DNA of 64,000 nucleotides. Origin: Marinobacter sp. F4216 (GTDB lineage: Bacteria; Pseudomonadota; Gammaproteobacteria; Pseudomonadales; Oleiphilaceae). The notes beneath the pieces were generated by a model that searched no databases, was not told the origin of the DNA, and saw nothing but the letters and a program-made list of their open reading frames with translations. This document shows, in pieces, positions 9,007 through 21,517 of this stretch (the stretch's first letter is position 1; every line of letters begins with the position of its first letter). Made by a program: the position numbers and the translations under genes. The stretch covers positions 62,001 to 126,000 of the forward strand of contig NZ_JAIOUO010000006.1 in the NCBI RefSeq assembly GCF_019931195.1. Direction: 5' to 3'.

Positions 9007-11088
9007 TTAACTGTTGGACGGCAGGAGGGAAATGTCCGCCACCCGCAGGAACAGGTTACGCAGACGGTTCAGCAGCGCCAGCCGGTTGTTCCGGATCGCC
9101 TCGTCGTCCGCCATCACCATCACTTCATCGAAGAAGTTATCCACAGTTTCGCGCAGGCTGGCCAGGGAACGCAGGGCACTGGCGTAGTCACCCTGCTCGA
9201 ACAGGGGCACCACGGTGTCGGCTTGCTGGTCGATCTGCTCGGCCAGGGCTTTTTCCGTTGCATCCTGAAGCAGGCTGGCGTCCACGGATTCACCGACAGC
9301 ATCCCCACCCTGCTTGGTCAGGATATTGGACACCCGCTTGTTGGCCGCCGCCAGGGCTTCGGCCTCTGGCAGCTGGCGGAAACTTTCCACCGCCTTGATC
9401 CGACGGTCGAAGTCCAGCGGACGGGTCGGGCGACGGGCGTGCACCGCCAGGTAGACTTCGGCGCGAATGCCCTGCTCTTCGTAGTGGGCACGGAAACGCT
9501 CGAGCATGTAATCCACCACCGAGGCGGCGGTGTTGCTCTCGGTCAGCACCGTGAAGTTATCCTCGGCCCACTCGCAGCAGGTCTGCAGGTCCAGCGGCAG
9601 TTCGCGCTCAATGATGATGCGCAGAACACCCAGGGACGCACGACGCAGGGCGAACGGGTCGCGGGTACCGGACGGCGGCTGGTTGATGCCAAACAGGCCC
9701 ACCAGGGAATCCAGGCGATCGGCCAGTGCCACGGCACAGCCTGTCAGGGTGGTCGGCAGGTCGTCGCCGGCGTGTCGCGGCATGTACTGCTCGTTCAGTG
9801 CCTTGGCTACATCCTCGGCTTCACCATCGTTGATGGCATAGTACTGGCCCATGATGCCCTGCAGATCGGTGAACTCCAGAACCATCTCGGTGACCAGGTC
9901 GGTCTTGGCGAGCATGGCGGCGCGCTCGGCCTTCGCAGGATCGCCACCGATAGCTTCGGCAATTTTCCTGGCTAGTGCAGCGACACGCACCGACTTGTCG
10001 TAGATGCTGCCGAGCTTTTCCTGGAACACGATCGGCTTGAGCTGGTCGATACGCTCTTCCAGCCTGGTCTTGCGATCGGTCTCGTAGAAGAAAGCGGCGT
10101 CCGACAGGCGCGGACGAATCACTTTTTCATTGCCTTCAATGACCTGCGCCGGGTCTTTGCTCTCGATGTTGGCCACGGTAATGAACAACGGCATGATCCG
10201 GCCATCGCCATCCACCACGTGGAAGTACTTCTGGTGCTCTTCCATGGAAGAAACCAGTGCTTCTGCCGGCACTTCCAGGAAACGTTCCTCGAAACGGCCC
10301 ATCAGCGGAACCGGCCACTCGTTCAGTGCGGTCACCTCGTCCAGCAGGTCATCATCGATCACCGCTGTGCCACCGGCTTCGCTCTTGGCCAGCTGTGCCA
10401 CGCCCGAACGGATCATATCCCGGCGCTCGGCGAAGTCAGCGATCACATACCCTTCCTGCTTCAGTACGACTTCGTAATCGCTGGGGGTCGGGATGATCAG
10501 TGTCTTCGGGCTGTGGAAACGGTGACCCCGGGTCTGGTTGCCGGTGGTCAGGCCCATGATTTCGGCATCAATAACCTTGTTACCGAACAGCAGGACGACC
10601 CAGTGAACTGGGCGGACAAACTCGGTGCGGTGGGCACCCCAGCGCATGCGCTTGGGAATGGGCAGCGCTGCGAGAGATTTTTCCACCAGCTCGGGCATCA
10701 GGTCTTCGGTGGCCCGGCCCTGCTCCACCGTGCGATACACCACCCAGGCGCCCTTGTCGGTTTCCAGGGTGTCGAGGGCATCCGGGGTCACACCCAGGGA
10801 GGTGGCGAAACCGGTCAGTGCCCGTGTCGGGTTACCGGCATCGTCGAAGGCCGCTTTGACCGCCGGGCCGCGTTTTTCTACAGACTTGTCTGGCTGGGCA
10901 TCGGCCAGATCACGGATCCGAACCGCCAGCCGGCGTGGCGCGGCGAAGGCTTCTACCCTGCCAAACTCGATGCCGGCTTCTTTCAGGCCCTTGGCGATAC
11001 CCTGAGTGAAGGCATCAGACAGCGGCTTGAGTGCTTTCGGGGGCAGTTCTTCCGTACCCAGTTCGACCAGAAAATCCTGAGTTGCCAT
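9007..11088 (-). CDS. glyS: Glycyl-tRNA synthetase beta subunit
   Basis: This is the beta chain (693 residues) of the bacterial alpha2beta2 glycyl-tRNA synthetase, which binds and positions tRNA-Gly. It begins FLVELGTEELPPKALKPL, the family hallmark, and contains RRLAVRI, KRMRWG, TRGHRFH, EHQKYFHV and, near the C-terminus, an anticodon-binding region (EVYLAVHARRPTRPLDFDRRIKAVESF) ending NRLALLNRLRNLF. It follows glyQ with only 2 nt between stop and start, a typical translationally coupled pair. Nothing is unusual. Confidence 0.98.
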   Translation of the reverse strand: MATQDFLVELGTEELPPKALKPLSDAFTQGIAKGLKEAGIEFGRVEAFAAPRRLAVRIRDLADAQPDKSVEKRGPAVKAAFDDAGNPTRALTGFATSLGVTPDALDTLETDKGAWVVYRTVEQGRATEDLMPELVEKSLAALPIPKRMRWGAHRTEFVRPVHWVVLLFGNKVIDAEIMGLTTGNQTRGHRFHSPKTLIIPTPSDYEVVLKQEGYVIADFAERRDMIRSGVAQLAKSEAGGTAVIDDDLLDEVTALNEWPVPLMGRFEERFLEVPAEALVSSMEEHQKYFHVVDGDGRIMPLFITVANIESKDPAQVIEGNEKVIRPRLSDAAFFYETDRKTRLEERIDQLKPIVFQEKLGSIYDKSVRVAALARKIAEAIGGDPAKAERAAMLAKTDLVTEMVLEFTDLQGIMGQYYAINDGEAEDVAKALNEQYMPRHAGDDLPTTLTGCAVALADRLDSLVGLFGINQPPSGTRDPFALRRASLGVLRIIIERELPLDLQTCCEWAEDNFTVLTESNTAASVVDYMLERFRAHYEEQGIRAEVYLAVHARRPTRPLDFDRRIKAVESFRQLPEAEALAAANKRVSNILTKQGGDAVGESVDASLLQDATEKALAEQIDQQADTVVPLFEQGDYASALRSLASLRETVDNFFDEVMVMADDEAIRNNRLALLNRLRNLFLRVADISLLPSNS

Positions 11089-11090
11089 GA

Positions 11091-12116
11091 TTATGCGTTC
11101 CCCTTTTCCTGCTGTGCTTGCTTCGCTTTCTTACCCTTCTTCTTTTTGGCGGCGTTATCGGCGGCCTCGGATGCGGCCAGAACCTCCTGCCGGAGGTTGT
11201 CTGGGGCAAGCGGGAAGCCCAGCTGCCGTCGGCTGTCGAAGTAAGCCTGGGCCACGGCCCGAGCCAGGGTACGTACGCGCAGGATAAAGCGTTGACGCTC
11301 GGTCACGGAGATCGCGTGACGGGCGTCCAGCAGGTTAAAGGTGTGGGAGGCCTTGAGAACCTGCTCGTACGCGGGCAGGGCCAGACCGGCTTCGATCAGT
11401 CGGGCACTTTCACGCTCGTGGACATCGAAGCTGTGGAACAGGAATTCGGTATCGGCGTGTTCGAAGTTGTAGGTGGACATTTCCACTTCCTGCTGGTGGA
11501 ACACGTCACCGTAGGTGACCACACCCTCGGGGCCTTCGGTCCAGACCAGATCGTAGACGCTGTCCACACCCTGCAGATACATGGCAATCCGCTCAAGGCC
11601 ATAGGTCAGCTCGCCGGTGACCGGATAGCATTCCAGGCCGCCGACCTGCTGGAAGTAGGTGAACTGGGTGACTTCCATACCGTTCAGCCAGATTTCCCAG
11701 CCCAGTCCCCAGGCGCCCAGTGTGGGCGATTCCCAGTTGTCTTCGACGAAGCGGATATCGTGCACCAGCGGGTCCAGCCCCAGGGCCTTCAGGGAGTCGA
11801 GGTACAGCTCCTGAATGTTGTCCGGAGACGGCTTCAGAACCACCTGGAACTGGTAGTAATGCTGCAGGCGGTTGGGGTTTTCACCGTATCGGCCATCGGT
11901 CGGGCGACGACTGGGCTGAACGTAAGCGGCGTTCCAGGTTTCCGGGCCGATGGCCCGCAGGAAGGTGGCCGGGTGGAAGGTACCGGCGCCCACTTCCATA
12001 TCCAGGGGTTGCAGCACAACGCAGCCGTGCTTTGCCCAGAAATTCTGAAGAGCCAGGATCAGACCCTGAAAGGTCTTGATGTCCGGAGTAGTCGTTTTCG
12101 TTGCCTTGTCTGTCAC
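11091..12116 (-). CDS. glyQ: Glycyl-tRNA synthetase alpha subunit
   Basis: This is the catalytic alpha chain of the tetrameric bacterial glycyl-tRNA synthetase. The 341-residue protein contains [69 protein letters not shown] and [24 protein letters not shown], all near-invariant in this class II enzyme. The C-terminus carries a lysine-rich extension ([18 protein letters not shown]) beyond the usual end at about residue 315, possibly an extra RNA contact. A strong -10 box lies 75 nt upstream (12192-12197). Confidence 0.98.
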   Translation of the reverse strand: MTDKATKTTTPDIKTFQGLILALQNFWAKHGCVVLQPLDMEVGAGTFHPATFLRAIGPETWNAAYVQPSRRPTDGRYGENPNRLQHYYQFQVVLKPSPDNIQELYLDSLKALGLDPLVHDIRFVEDNWESPTLGAWGLGWEIWLNGMEVTQFTYFQQVGGLECYPVTGELTYGLERIAMYLQGVDSVYDLVWTEGPEGVVTYGDVFHQQEVEMSTYNFEHADTEFLFHSFDVHERESARLIEAGLALPAYEQVLKASHTFNLLDARHAISVTERQRFILRVRTLARAVAQAYFDSRRQLGFPLAPDNLRQEVLAASEAADNAAKKKKGKKAKQAQQEKGNA

Positions 12117-12191
12117 GACGAATGCCTATAGATCGGTCTGTGTGTGGCGCCCGCCGGCCAGAAAAGCCTCGGGCACTCTGAAAAAAGGCGC

Positions 12192-12221
12192 ATTATACGC
12201 TCGCGCGGAAGGGATTTCTAA
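12192..12221 (-). promoter_or_regulatory. Probable sigma-70 promoter of glyQS
   Basis: On the minus strand a perfect TATAAT lies at 12197-12192, with a weak TTAGAA -35 at 12221-12216 (18-bp spacer). The predicted start near 12185 leaves a leader of about 70 nt before glyQ. The box is isolated in the 131-bp gap after trkA, so glyQS probably starts its own transcript. Confidence 0.65.
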
Positions 12222-12247
12222 GATGGGTCCTGCACTTTGATTTTCAA

Positions 12248-13621
12248 CTAGAAGAAGGTGAGCCCGACCTGGAACAGTTTTTCCACGTCCCGGACCCGCG
12301 ACTTGTCCACCAGGAACAGGATGACGTGGTCATCCGGCTGAATCCGCAGGTGGTCATGAGCAATAAGCACTTCGTTGTGGCGAACGATGGCCCCGATGGT
12401 GGTGCCTTCGGGCAGGGAAATCTCGTCCAACCGACGCCCGACGACCTTTGACGACCGGTGATCGCCGTGGGCGATGGCCTCAATGGCTTCGGCCGCGCCC
12501 CTGCGTAGTGAGTGAACGTTTACTACATCGCCCCGGCGTACGTGGGTCAGCAGGCTGCCGATGGTGGTTTGCTGGGGTGAAATGGCCACATCGATATCGC
12601 CGCCCTGGATCAGGTCGACGTAATCCGGGTTGTTGATCAGGGTGAAGACTTTGCGCGCACCCAGCCGCTTGGCCAGCAGCGAGGCCATGATGTTGGCTTC
12701 GTCATCGTTGGTGACTGCGCAGAACACATCGGTGTTCTCGATGCTTTCTTCCAGCAGGATGTCCTTGTTGGCCGCGTTCCCTTCCAGAACCACAGTCTTG
12801 CGCAGGTTTTCCGACAGCATCACGCAGCGCTCGTGATCCCGCTCCAGCAGCTTGACCTGGTAGCGGTTTTCCAGGGTCTGGGCCAGTCGTTGGCCGATGT
12901 TGCCGCCGCCACAGATGAAAATTCGTTTGTAGTTCTTCACCAGTGGCTGGAGCTCGCTCATCACCGACCGGATGTGGTTGGTGCCGGCAATGAAGAACAC
13001 CTCGTCGCCGTCCTCAATCACCGTATCCCCCTGGGGCATGATCGGCCGGTCCTTGCGGAAAATGGCCGCTACACGGGTGTCGATCCGGGGCATGTGGGTA
13101 CGCAGGTAGGACAGTTCGTGGCCAACCAGCGGGCCACCTTCGGTCGCCCGGATGGCCACCAGTCGCGCCAGACCCTTGGAAAATTCCAGCACCTGCAGGG
13201 CGCCCGGGTATTCGATCAACCGGGTAATGTGCCGGGTAACCAGATGCTCCGGGCTGATCATGACGTCGATGGGGAAGCCGTTTTCACCAAACAGTTCGTT
13301 GCGGGCCAGATAGGCTCCGGCACGAACCCGGCTGATCTTGGTGGGGGTCTTGAACATGATGCTGGCAATCTGACAGGCCACCATGTTGGTTTCGTCACTG
13401 CTGGTAACGGCAATCAGCATGTCTGCGTCCGCAGCGCCGGCTTGTCTCAGAACACTCGGGTAGGAGGCCCTGCCCTGAACGGTTCGGATATCGAGTCGGT
13501 CCTGCAGCTCGCGCAGGCGGGCACCGTCGCTGTCGATCACGGTGATGTCGTTGGCCTCGTTGGCCAGGTTCTCGGCCAGTGTGCCACCCACCTGGCCGGC
13601 ACCTAGGATCAGGATCTTCAT
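12248..13621 (-). CDS. trkA: Trk potassium uptake regulatory NAD-binding protein TrkA
   Basis: TrkA is the peripheral, NAD(H)- and nucleotide-binding subunit that gates Trk/Ktr potassium channels from the cytoplasm. The 457-residue protein shows the usual duplicated layout: RCK_N ([13 protein letters not shown], residues 7 on), RCK_C, a second RCK_N ([15 protein letters not shown]) and a second RCK_C at the C-terminus ([22 protein letters not shown]). The start overlaps the rsmB stop as ATGA (4 nt), so it is translated from the def/fmt-rsmB transcript. The membrane partner TrkH is not in the window. Confidence 0.97.
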   Translation of the reverse strand: MKILILGAGQVGGTLAENLANEANDITVIDSDGARLRELQDRLDIRTVQGRASYPSVLRQAGAADADMLIAVTSSDETNMVACQIASIMFKTPTKISRVRAGAYLARNELFGENGFPIDVMISPEHLVTRHITRLIEYPGALQVLEFSKGLARLVAIRATEGGPLVGHELSYLRTHMPRIDTRVAAIFRKDRPIMPQGDTVIEDGDEVFFIAGTNHIRSVMSELQPLVKNYKRIFICGGGNIGQRLAQTLENRYQVKLLERDHERCVMLSENLRKTVVLEGNAANKDILLEESIENTDVFCAVTNDDEANIMASLLAKRLGARKVFTLINNPDYVDLIQGGDIDVAISPQQTTIGSLLTHVRRGDVVNVHSLRRGAAEAIEAIAHGDHRSSKVVGRRLDEISLPEGTTIGAIVRHNEVLIAHDHLRIQPDDHVILFLVDKSRVRDVEKLFQVGLTFF

Positions 13622-14919
13622 GCGTCGGGTTTCTCCAGCACAGCGTAGAAGAAGCCATCATGGCTGTCGGGGTCGGGCAGCAACTGCCGGCCCGCGCCCA
13701 TGTCCCGCCCCCAGGCAACGTCCGGCTCCACAAGCTGGACGCCGTCTTTTTGTTTGCGGAATCGTTGAATTATACGGTGGTTTTCCTGGGGAAATACCGA
13801 ACAGGTCGCATACACCAGTCGCCCACCGGGCTTAAGGATATCCCACATGGCATTCAGCAGGCCCAGTTGAATCGCGGCCAGGGGGCTGATATCGGATTCC
13901 CGGCGCAGGAGCTTGATGTCCGGATGACGCCGAATCACACCACTGGCGCTGCAGGGAACATCCAGCAGAATCCGGTCGAACGGTTTGCCATCCCACCATT
14001 CCCCGGTATTGGCGGCATCGGCCTGCTTCAGGGTGGCATCCAGGTCCAGGCGGTCGAGATTTTCCTGCACGCGGGGCAGGCGCTCGGCCGACTCATCAAT
14101 GGCAACCACCTCATTCAAACCATCGCAGGCTTCGAGGATGGCGCAGGTTTTTCCGCCCGGGGCCGCGCAGGCATCGAGCACCCGTTGACCCGGTGCAAGG
14201 TCCAGCAAGGTAGTGCAAAGTTGGGCGGCTTCGTCCTGAACACTGACCGCGCCATCGGCAAAGTGCGGCAACTTATCCACAGGTACCGGCTGAGTCAGTT
14301 GAATGCCTTGGGGCGCGAAGCGTGTTGGTGCAGCCTCAATACCCGCCTCTTCAAGTAAATCCAGATAGGCATCGCGGGTCAGACGACGGGCGTTGACTCG
14401 CAGGGTCATCGGCGCCTGTTCGTTGTTGGCGGCCAGGATCTCTTGCCAGTCGTCCGGCCAGTTGTGGCGCAGCTTTTCCACCATCCATTCGGGGTGGCTG
14501 AATCGGCTGGCATTGTCCGCGGGCTCTGGTGCGCCCTCCCGTTCGGCGGCTCGCAGTACACCGTTGACCAGGCCGGTCAGGTGTGGCTTGTCCAGGGCAC
14601 GGCAAGCTTCCACGGACTCATTCAGCACGGCGTAGGTCGCCTGCTGGCTGAAACGAAGCTGGAAAAGGCCGATCAGCATCAGGTGATGCACAACCCGATC
14701 CTGCTTGCGCAGGGGCTTTTTAAGCCGGGTTTGCAGTTCCCCGTCTAACCGGTGAAACCAGCGGCTGGTGCCAAAACAGAGGGCCTGCAGAGCGGGCCTT
14801 TCTTCCGGAGCCAGTTGCTGTAGCGCCGGGGGCAGGCACTGGGTCAGCGAGTGCCCGTTCTCAACCGCCAGTAGAACGTTGGCAGCTGCGGCGCGCAGGG
14901 GCAAGCCATGGGTATCCAT
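13618..14919 (-). CDS. rsmB: 16S rRNA m5C967 methyltransferase RsmB
   Basis: RsmB methylates cytosine 967 of 16S rRNA using SAM. The 433-residue protein has an N-terminal NusB-like RNA-binding domain (about 1-140) and a C-terminal Rossmann methyltransferase with the SAM motif [15 protein letters not shown], the motif [10 protein letters not shown] and the catalytic cysteine in YATCSV. It begins 1 nt after the fmt stop and overlaps trkA by 4 nt, the standard fmt-rsmB-trkA arrangement of gammaproteobacteria. Confidence 0.97.
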   Translation of the reverse strand: MDTHGLPLRAAAANVLLAVENGHSLTQCLPPALQQLAPEERPALQALCFGTSRWFHRLDGELQTRLKKPLRKQDRVVHHLMLIGLFQLRFSQQATYAVLNESVEACRALDKPHLTGLVNGVLRAAEREGAPEPADNASRFSHPEWMVEKLRHNWPDDWQEILAANNEQAPMTLRVNARRLTRDAYLDLLEEAGIEAAPTRFAPQGIQLTQPVPVDKLPHFADGAVSVQDEAAQLCTTLLDLAPGQRVLDACAAPGGKTCAILEACDGLNEVVAIDESAERLPRVQENLDRLDLDATLKQADAANTGEWWDGKPFDRILLDVPCSASGVIRRHPDIKLLRRESDISPLAAIQLGLLNAMWDILKPGGRLVYATCSVFPQENHRIIQRFRKQKDGVQLVEPDVAWGRDMGAGRQLLPDPDSHDGFFYAVLEKPDA

Positions 14920-14920
14920 C

Positions 14921-15856
14921 TCAGCGCAGCTCCTCGCCGGGCAACAGTAACTGCTTGCCGCCGTTGATCAGGTCGTTGGCGCTCTGGGCCCGGGCACCTG
15001 GCAATTGCAGGCGGGTAATCCGAAGAGTACCGGCGCCGCAGGCCACATCAATACCGTCTCGTTCCCGGCGAATCACGGTGCCGGCCGGCTCATCGGACTG
15101 CTCGGCCAGTACTTCGGCCTGGTGAATCCGGATGCGCTGGTCGCCCAGGTCGGTAAAGGTGCCGGGCCAGGGATTGAAGGCGCGGATCAGCCGTTCGATG
15201 GCCGAGGCGTCCCGCGACCAGTCAATGTGCCCTTCTTCTTTCGACAGTTTGTGGGCGTAACAGGCGTCGGCATCGTCCTGGGCTTCGCCCGTCAAACCGC
15301 CCTGCTCCATGGCATCCATAGCGTTTACAATGGCCTGGCCTCCCAGTTCGGCGAGCCGGTCGTGGAGGCTGCCCCCGGTGTCCGTGGATTCGATGGGCGT
15401 GGTGACTTTCAGCAGCATGGCGCCGGTATCCAGGCCTTCATCCATCTGCATGATGGTAATACCGCTTTCTTCGTCGCCGGCGGCAATGGCTCGCTGGATG
15501 GGGGCTGCGCCGCGCCAGCGGGGCAGGATGGAGGCGTGGATGTTAATGCAACCATGGACCGGAATTTCCAGCACGGCCTTGGGCAGGATCAGTCCGTAGG
15601 CAGCGACAATCATGGCGTCTGCTTTCAGGTTTGCCAGTTCCTGCTGGGCCTCCGGTGTTTTCAGGCTGACTGGCTGGAAAACCGGAATGCCGGCGTCCAG
15701 TGCGACCTGTTTGACCGGGCTGGGGATCAGCTTTCGGCCGCGACCGGAAGGACGATCAGGCTGGGTGTACACGCCAACAATGGTGTGGGAAGTGCCCAAC
15801 AGGGCTTTCAGGGCGGAGGCAGCGAAGTCCGGGGTGCCGGCAAAAACAAGTCGCAC
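14921..15856 (-). CDS. fmt: Methionyl-tRNA formyltransferase
   Basis: Fmt transfers the formyl group of 10-formyl-tetrahydrofolate to initiator Met-tRNA. The 311-residue protein starts MRLVFAGTPDFAASAL and contains the catalytic segment NIHASILPRWRGAAPIQRAI (Asn and His) with the Asp in DEGLDTGAML, then a C-terminal OB-like domain. It lies 102 nt downstream of def; a hairpin with a T-rich tail (15881-15911) sits in that gap. Confidence 0.97.
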   Translation of the reverse strand: MRLVFAGTPDFAASALKALLGTSHTIVGVYTQPDRPSGRGRKLIPSPVKQVALDAGIPVFQPVSLKTPEAQQELANLKADAMIVAAYGLILPKAVLEIPVHGCINIHASILPRWRGAAPIQRAIAAGDEESGITIMQMDEGLDTGAMLLKVTTPIESTDTGGSLHDRLAELGGQAIVNAMDAMEQGGLTGEAQDDADACYAHKLSKEEGHIDWSRDASAIERLIRAFNPWPGTFTDLGDQRIRIHQAEVLAEQSDEPAGTVIRRERDGIDVACGAGTLRITRLQLPGARAQSANDLINGGKQLLLPGEELR

Positions 15857-15880
15857 GGTGCTGACGTCTCTGTTCAGTTG

Positions 15881-15911
15881 AAAACGAAAAGACCGGGTCT
15901 GTAACCCGGTC
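15881..15911 (-). terminator. Terminator-like hairpin between def and fmt
   Basis: On the minus strand GACCGGGT (complement of 15904-15911) pairs with the complement of 15891-15898 over a 5-nt loop, an 8-bp GC-rich stem, followed by TTTTCGTTTTC (15890-15881 complement). This is the layout of an intrinsic terminator or attenuator. It would reduce read-through from def into fmt-rsmB-trkA. Confidence 0.65.
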
Positions 15912-15958
15912 CACGATAGTTTTATTCAAGCCCCAGGGCCAGAACCGATCAAGTTCGA

Positions 15959-16462
15959 TCAGGCACTCTTCTTGTGGAGCTTTTCCAGTTTCTTGCGAAT
16001 CCGGTTGCGCTTGAGTGAGCTTAGGTAATCCACGAACAATTTGCCGTTCAGGTGGTCCATCTCATGCTGGATGCACACCGCCAGCAGGCCTCGGGCTTCC
16101 AGTTCGAACGGCTTTCCGTCCCGGTCCAGGGCCCGGATCATGCAATGCTCAATGCGGGTAACGTCTTCGTAGAAGCCGGGTACGGACAGGCAGCCTTCCT
16201 GCATGGCTTCCGGGTCGCCGTCCAGAACTTCGACTTCCGGGTTGATGAAGACACGTGGCTCGCTTTTGTCCTCAGACAGATCCATGACAATGATCTGCTT
16301 GTGCACGTTCACCTGCGTAGCGGCCAGGCCGATGCCGGGCGCATCGTACATCGTCTCGAACATGTCGTCGATCAGCGTGCGGATGTCGTCCGTTACGTCT
16401 TCAACCGGCTTGGCGATGGTGCGCAGACGTGGGTCCGGGTATTCGAGAATCTCTAAAATCAT
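15959..16462 (-). CDS. def: Peptide deformylase
   Basis: This enzyme removes the N-formyl group from nascent proteins and works opposite Fmt, encoded next to it. The 167-residue metalloenzyme has all three motifs: GIGLAATQ (motif 1), EGCLSVPG (motif 2, metal-binding Cys) and [12 protein letters not shown] (motif 3, HExxH). The C-terminus is basic ([16 protein letters not shown]). It is the first gene of the minus-strand block, divergent from the LysM protein across 402 bp. Confidence 0.98.
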   Translation of the reverse strand: MILEILEYPDPRLRTIAKPVEDVTDDIRTLIDDMFETMYDAPGIGLAATQVNVHKQIIVMDLSEDKSEPRVFINPEVEVLDGDPEAMQEGCLSVPGFYEDVTRIEHCMIRALDRDGKPFELEARGLLAVCIQHEMDHLNGKLFVDYLSSLKRNRIRKKLEKLHKKSA

Positions 16463-16864
16463 GGTGTATCTTCAGCTTTTGGGGCTTTAGCCCGGGACTG
16501 CAACGCAAGAAAAGCCCCGGTAACTTTGTAAATTTCTGCAAGCGCGTGAAGCAAGTCGCCAAAATGCGACCGTGTGCAGTGCAAACATGGTACGTTCGAT
16601 CACATAATCGACTAAAAGCCGTGGATGCCAGAGCACTCTTCGTATTGCGCCCATTATCCAACAATTCGTCGATTGAGTACAAACTGATCAGTTGATAGTT
16701 AAAATCTTTCGCAGGCGGGATAGAATCTACTCGAAGAACAAAAGATAACATCACAAATCCCAGTACATCTTCTATAGTATCGGGAAATAATCCAATAAGC
16801 TGCAGGCTCCAGACTGCGCACTAAAAATGCAAAGATTCAAGGCACGCGATCAAGGACTTATACA
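16463..16864. other. 402-bp divergent intergenic region (def / tsaP-like)
   Basis: This gap must hold the promoters of def (minus) and the LysM gene (plus). It is clearly more AT-rich than the flanking genes. I found TATAGT at 16773-16778 and a TTGATA at 16692-16697, but no -35/-10 pair with good spacing on either strand. Short frames across it on both strands have no family resemblance or Shine-Dalgarno and are not called. Confidence 0.5.
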
Positions 16865-17887
16865 ATGAGGAAACTGCTGTACTCACTGGCGGCGTCATCG
16901 ATGCTGCTGTTCGCCTCCTGGACCCAGGCCGCTCCCGACTTTAAAACCGACCATCCTGAACGCTACACCGTGGTTAAGGGCGATACCCTCTGGGATATTT
17001 CCGGCCGTTTCCTGAACAATCCCTGGTACTGGCCGGAAATCTGGCACGTGAACCCGCAGGTTGAGAACCCTCATTTGATCTACCCGGGCGACCGCCTGGC
17101 GCTGGTGTACATTGATGGCCAGCCCCGCGTGACCAAAGTGGCGTCCAATAACGGCGTGGTCAAACTGTCACCGGAAGTGCGTTCCGAGCCCCTGACCAGC
17201 CCGATTCCGGCGATTCCGCTGGATGCCATCAGCAGCTTCCTGACCGACACCCGAATCGTGTCTCCGGAAGAACTGGAAGGCGCGCCTTACGTGCTGGAAG
17301 GTGAAGACAGCCGGATCATCACCGGTGCCGGTGACCGCATTTACGCCCGCGGCGACAAGCCGGCGGACAAGGTTGGCGTGTTCCGCCGCAGCAAGGAGTA
17401 TGTTGATCCGGAAACCGGCGAGTTCCTGGGTCTTGAAGCACGCAGTGTCGCTGCCGGTAATGTGAGCGCCGAAAACGGCGAGGTCCTGACCGTTGATCTG
17501 ACCAAGTCCAGCGAGGAAGTGCGCATTGGTGACCGTCTGCTGACCAACGTGAACCGTCCGATTTCCACCAGCTTCTCTCCCAGTTCTCCGAGCCAGGACG
17601 TGGAAGGTGTGATGATCGGGGTTGACGGTGGTGTTACCCAGATCGGCCAGTACGATGTGGTGGTGATTAACCGCGGTACCCGCGATGGTCTGGAGCCGGG
17701 CAACGTGATGGCGGTGCTGAAGGCCGGCAACCTGGTGCGTGACCCGGTCACCGGCGAAACCATCGAGCTGCCCTCCGAGCGTGCCGGCCTGATGATGGTG
17801 TTCCAGGCCTACGAGAAGATGAGCTATGGCCTGATTCTACAGGCGACCCGCGCGCTCTCGGTTGGTGACAAGGTAGTCAATCCCTGA
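16865..17887 (+). CDS. tsaP: LysM-domain periplasmic protein, TsaP-like (type IV pilus secretin-associated)
   Basis: This is a 340-residue exported protein. A signal peptide covers residues 1-22 (MRKLLYSLAASSMLLFASWTQA), followed by one LysM domain (about 33-80: YTVVKGDTLWDISGRFLNNPWYWPEIW...YPGDRL) that binds peptidoglycan. The rest is beta-rich and ends GDKVVNP. Position between def and dprA matches P. aeruginosa PA0020, which belongs to the TsaP family that anchors the type IV pilus secretin PilQ to peptidoglycan; that function is inferred from family and position. A strong terminator follows, so it is probably a single-gene transcript. Confidence 0.85.
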   Translation: MRKLLYSLAASSMLLFASWTQAAPDFKTDHPERYTVVKGDTLWDISGRFLNNPWYWPEIWHVNPQVENPHLIYPGDRLALVYIDGQPRVTKVASNNGVVKLSPEVRSEPLTSPIPAIPLDAISSFLTDTRIVSPEELEGAPYVLEGEDSRIITGAGDRIYARGDKPADKVGVFRRSKEYVDPETGEFLGLEARSVAAGNVSAENGEVLTVDLTKSSEEVRIGDRLLTNVNRPISTSFSPSSPSQDVEGVMIGVDGGVTQIGQYDVVVINRGTRDGLEPGNVMAVLKAGNLVRDPVTGETIELPSERAGLMMVFQAYEKMSYGLILQATRALSVGDKVVNP

Positions 17888-17914
17888 TCACCTGAACCCT
17901 CTGTGACCGTGCAC

Positions 17915-17942
17915 GGCCGGGCCAGGATGGTCCGGCCTTTTT
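17915..17942 (+). terminator. Rho-independent terminator after the tsaP-like gene
   Basis: A 9-bp GC-rich stem (GGCCGGGCC at 17915-17923 with GGTCCGGCC at 17929-17937, one G-U pair, loop AGGAT) is followed by TTTTT at 17938-17942. It separates the LysM gene from dprA. Confidence 0.9.
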
Positions 17943-17960
17943 GTATTCAAGGACGATACC

Positions 17961-19130
17961 GTGACCAGACACCCTTCCCCGAAGGGCCGGGATGCCAAGC
18001 CCGGCGCTTTTGACCAGGACTCTGCTTCCTGGCTGTTATTAACCTGCCTGCCCGGCGTCGGGCCGAAATCCCGGGCGCAACTCCTTGAGCAGTGGCCCTC
18101 ACCGATCGATTTGCTCTCCGTAACTCGGGCAACCCTGGGTGCCTGTGGCCTGCCAACCAAAGCCGTTAACGTCATTCAGGCCTGGCAGCGGCGCGACCGA
18201 AGCGACCCCGTGGTGAGCAAGGTTCTGTGGATCCTCGATCAGTGCAGCAAGCAGAACATTCAGATCCTTACCTTCGCCGACCCCTGTTATCCGGAACCTC
18301 TGAGACACATCCACGATGCACCCTGGGTGCTCTTTGCCCTGGGTGACGTGTCGTTGCTGCAGCGGGAACAGATTGCGATTGTTGGCAGCCGCAATGCGAC
18401 CCCGTCGGGTTTATCGCTGGCACGACGGTTCGCCGCCGAACTGAGTGCGTGCTCCCTGCTGGTTACCAGTGGGCTGGCCCTGGGAGTCGACGGTGCGGCC
18501 CATGCCGGGGCGCTGGACGTGAATGCCCCCACCCTGGCGGTGATTGGTTGCGGGCTTGATAACCTCTATCCCGGCCGGCACCGGCCGCTGGCGCGCCGAA
18601 TCCTGGAGCGCGGCTTGCTGGTTTCCGAATACCCGCCGGGGACGCCCGCTCGTCCGGCCCATTTTCCGCAACGCAACCGCATTATCAGTGGCCTGGCCCG
18701 GGGCGTGTTGGTGGTGGAGGCCGGTCTGAAGAGCGGCTCGCTGATTACCGCACGACTGGCAATGGAGCAGGGCCGGGAGGTGTTTGCCATTCCCGGCCCG
18801 GTGCAGAGCCCGGTGTCCCGGGGCTGTCATCATCTGATCAAACAGGGCGCAGCGCTGGTCGAGAGCGTCGAGGATATTGTCGCGGAGCTGGGTGCCAGCT
18901 GGCAGCAGTCCACGCCTCTCGGAAACGGGACGGGCGAAGCTAACCCCCTGAGTGGCCTCGAACATCGGGAAATCGCGGTCTTTGAGGCTTTAGGGTATGA
19001 TCCGCAGTCCACAGACGCACTCAGCTTCACGACCGGTCTGTCTGCCGATCAGCTCATGCAGTCGTTACTGTTGCTGGAATTACAGGGCCTGGTCACGACC
19101 GTACCCGGAGGTTACCAGCGAACGTCGTGA
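17961..19130 (+). CDS. dprA: DNA processing protein DprA (Smf)
   Basis: DprA binds incoming single-stranded DNA during transformation and loads RecA. The 389-residue protein has an N-terminal helix-hairpin-helix/SAM-like part (LLTCLPGVGPKSRAQLLEQW), the Rossmann core (VGSRNATPSGLSLARRFA, SGLALGVDGAAHAGAL, GCGLDNLYP, FPQRNRIISGLA, VEAGLKSGSLITA) and a C-terminal winged-helix domain (about 325-389). The GTG start at 17961 has AAGGA upstream; it begins only 18 nt after the preceding terminator, so its promoter must overlap that hairpin or the read-through is partial. With the pilus-linked neighbour it hints at competence, which is inference. Confidence 0.95.
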   Translation: MTRHPSPKGRDAKPGAFDQDSASWLLLTCLPGVGPKSRAQLLEQWPSPIDLLSVTRATLGACGLPTKAVNVIQAWQRRDRSDPVVSKVLWILDQCSKQNIQILTFADPCYPEPLRHIHDAPWVLFALGDVSLLQREQIAIVGSRNATPSGLSLARRFAAELSACSLLVTSGLALGVDGAAHAGALDVNAPTLAVIGCGLDNLYPGRHRPLARRILERGLLVSEYPPGTPARPAHFPQRNRIISGLARGVLVVEAGLKSGSLITARLAMEQGREVFAIPGPVQSPVSRGCHHLIKQGAALVESVEDIVAELGASWQQSTPLGNGTGEANPLSGLEHREIAVFEALGYDPQSTDALSFTTGLSADQLMQSLLLLELQGLVTTVPGGYQRTS

Positions 19131-19173
19131 AGCGTGCGAGACCCACAATCCGGATTGATTCACGAACACAGAA

Positions 19174-21501
<2,328 letters not shown>

Positions 21502-21517
21502 GACCGGCACCACCGAC

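Noticed and set aside
16463..16864. Short frames on both strands in the def/tsaP gap
   Set aside because: No Shine-Dalgarno, no family resemblance, composition unlike neighbouring genes.
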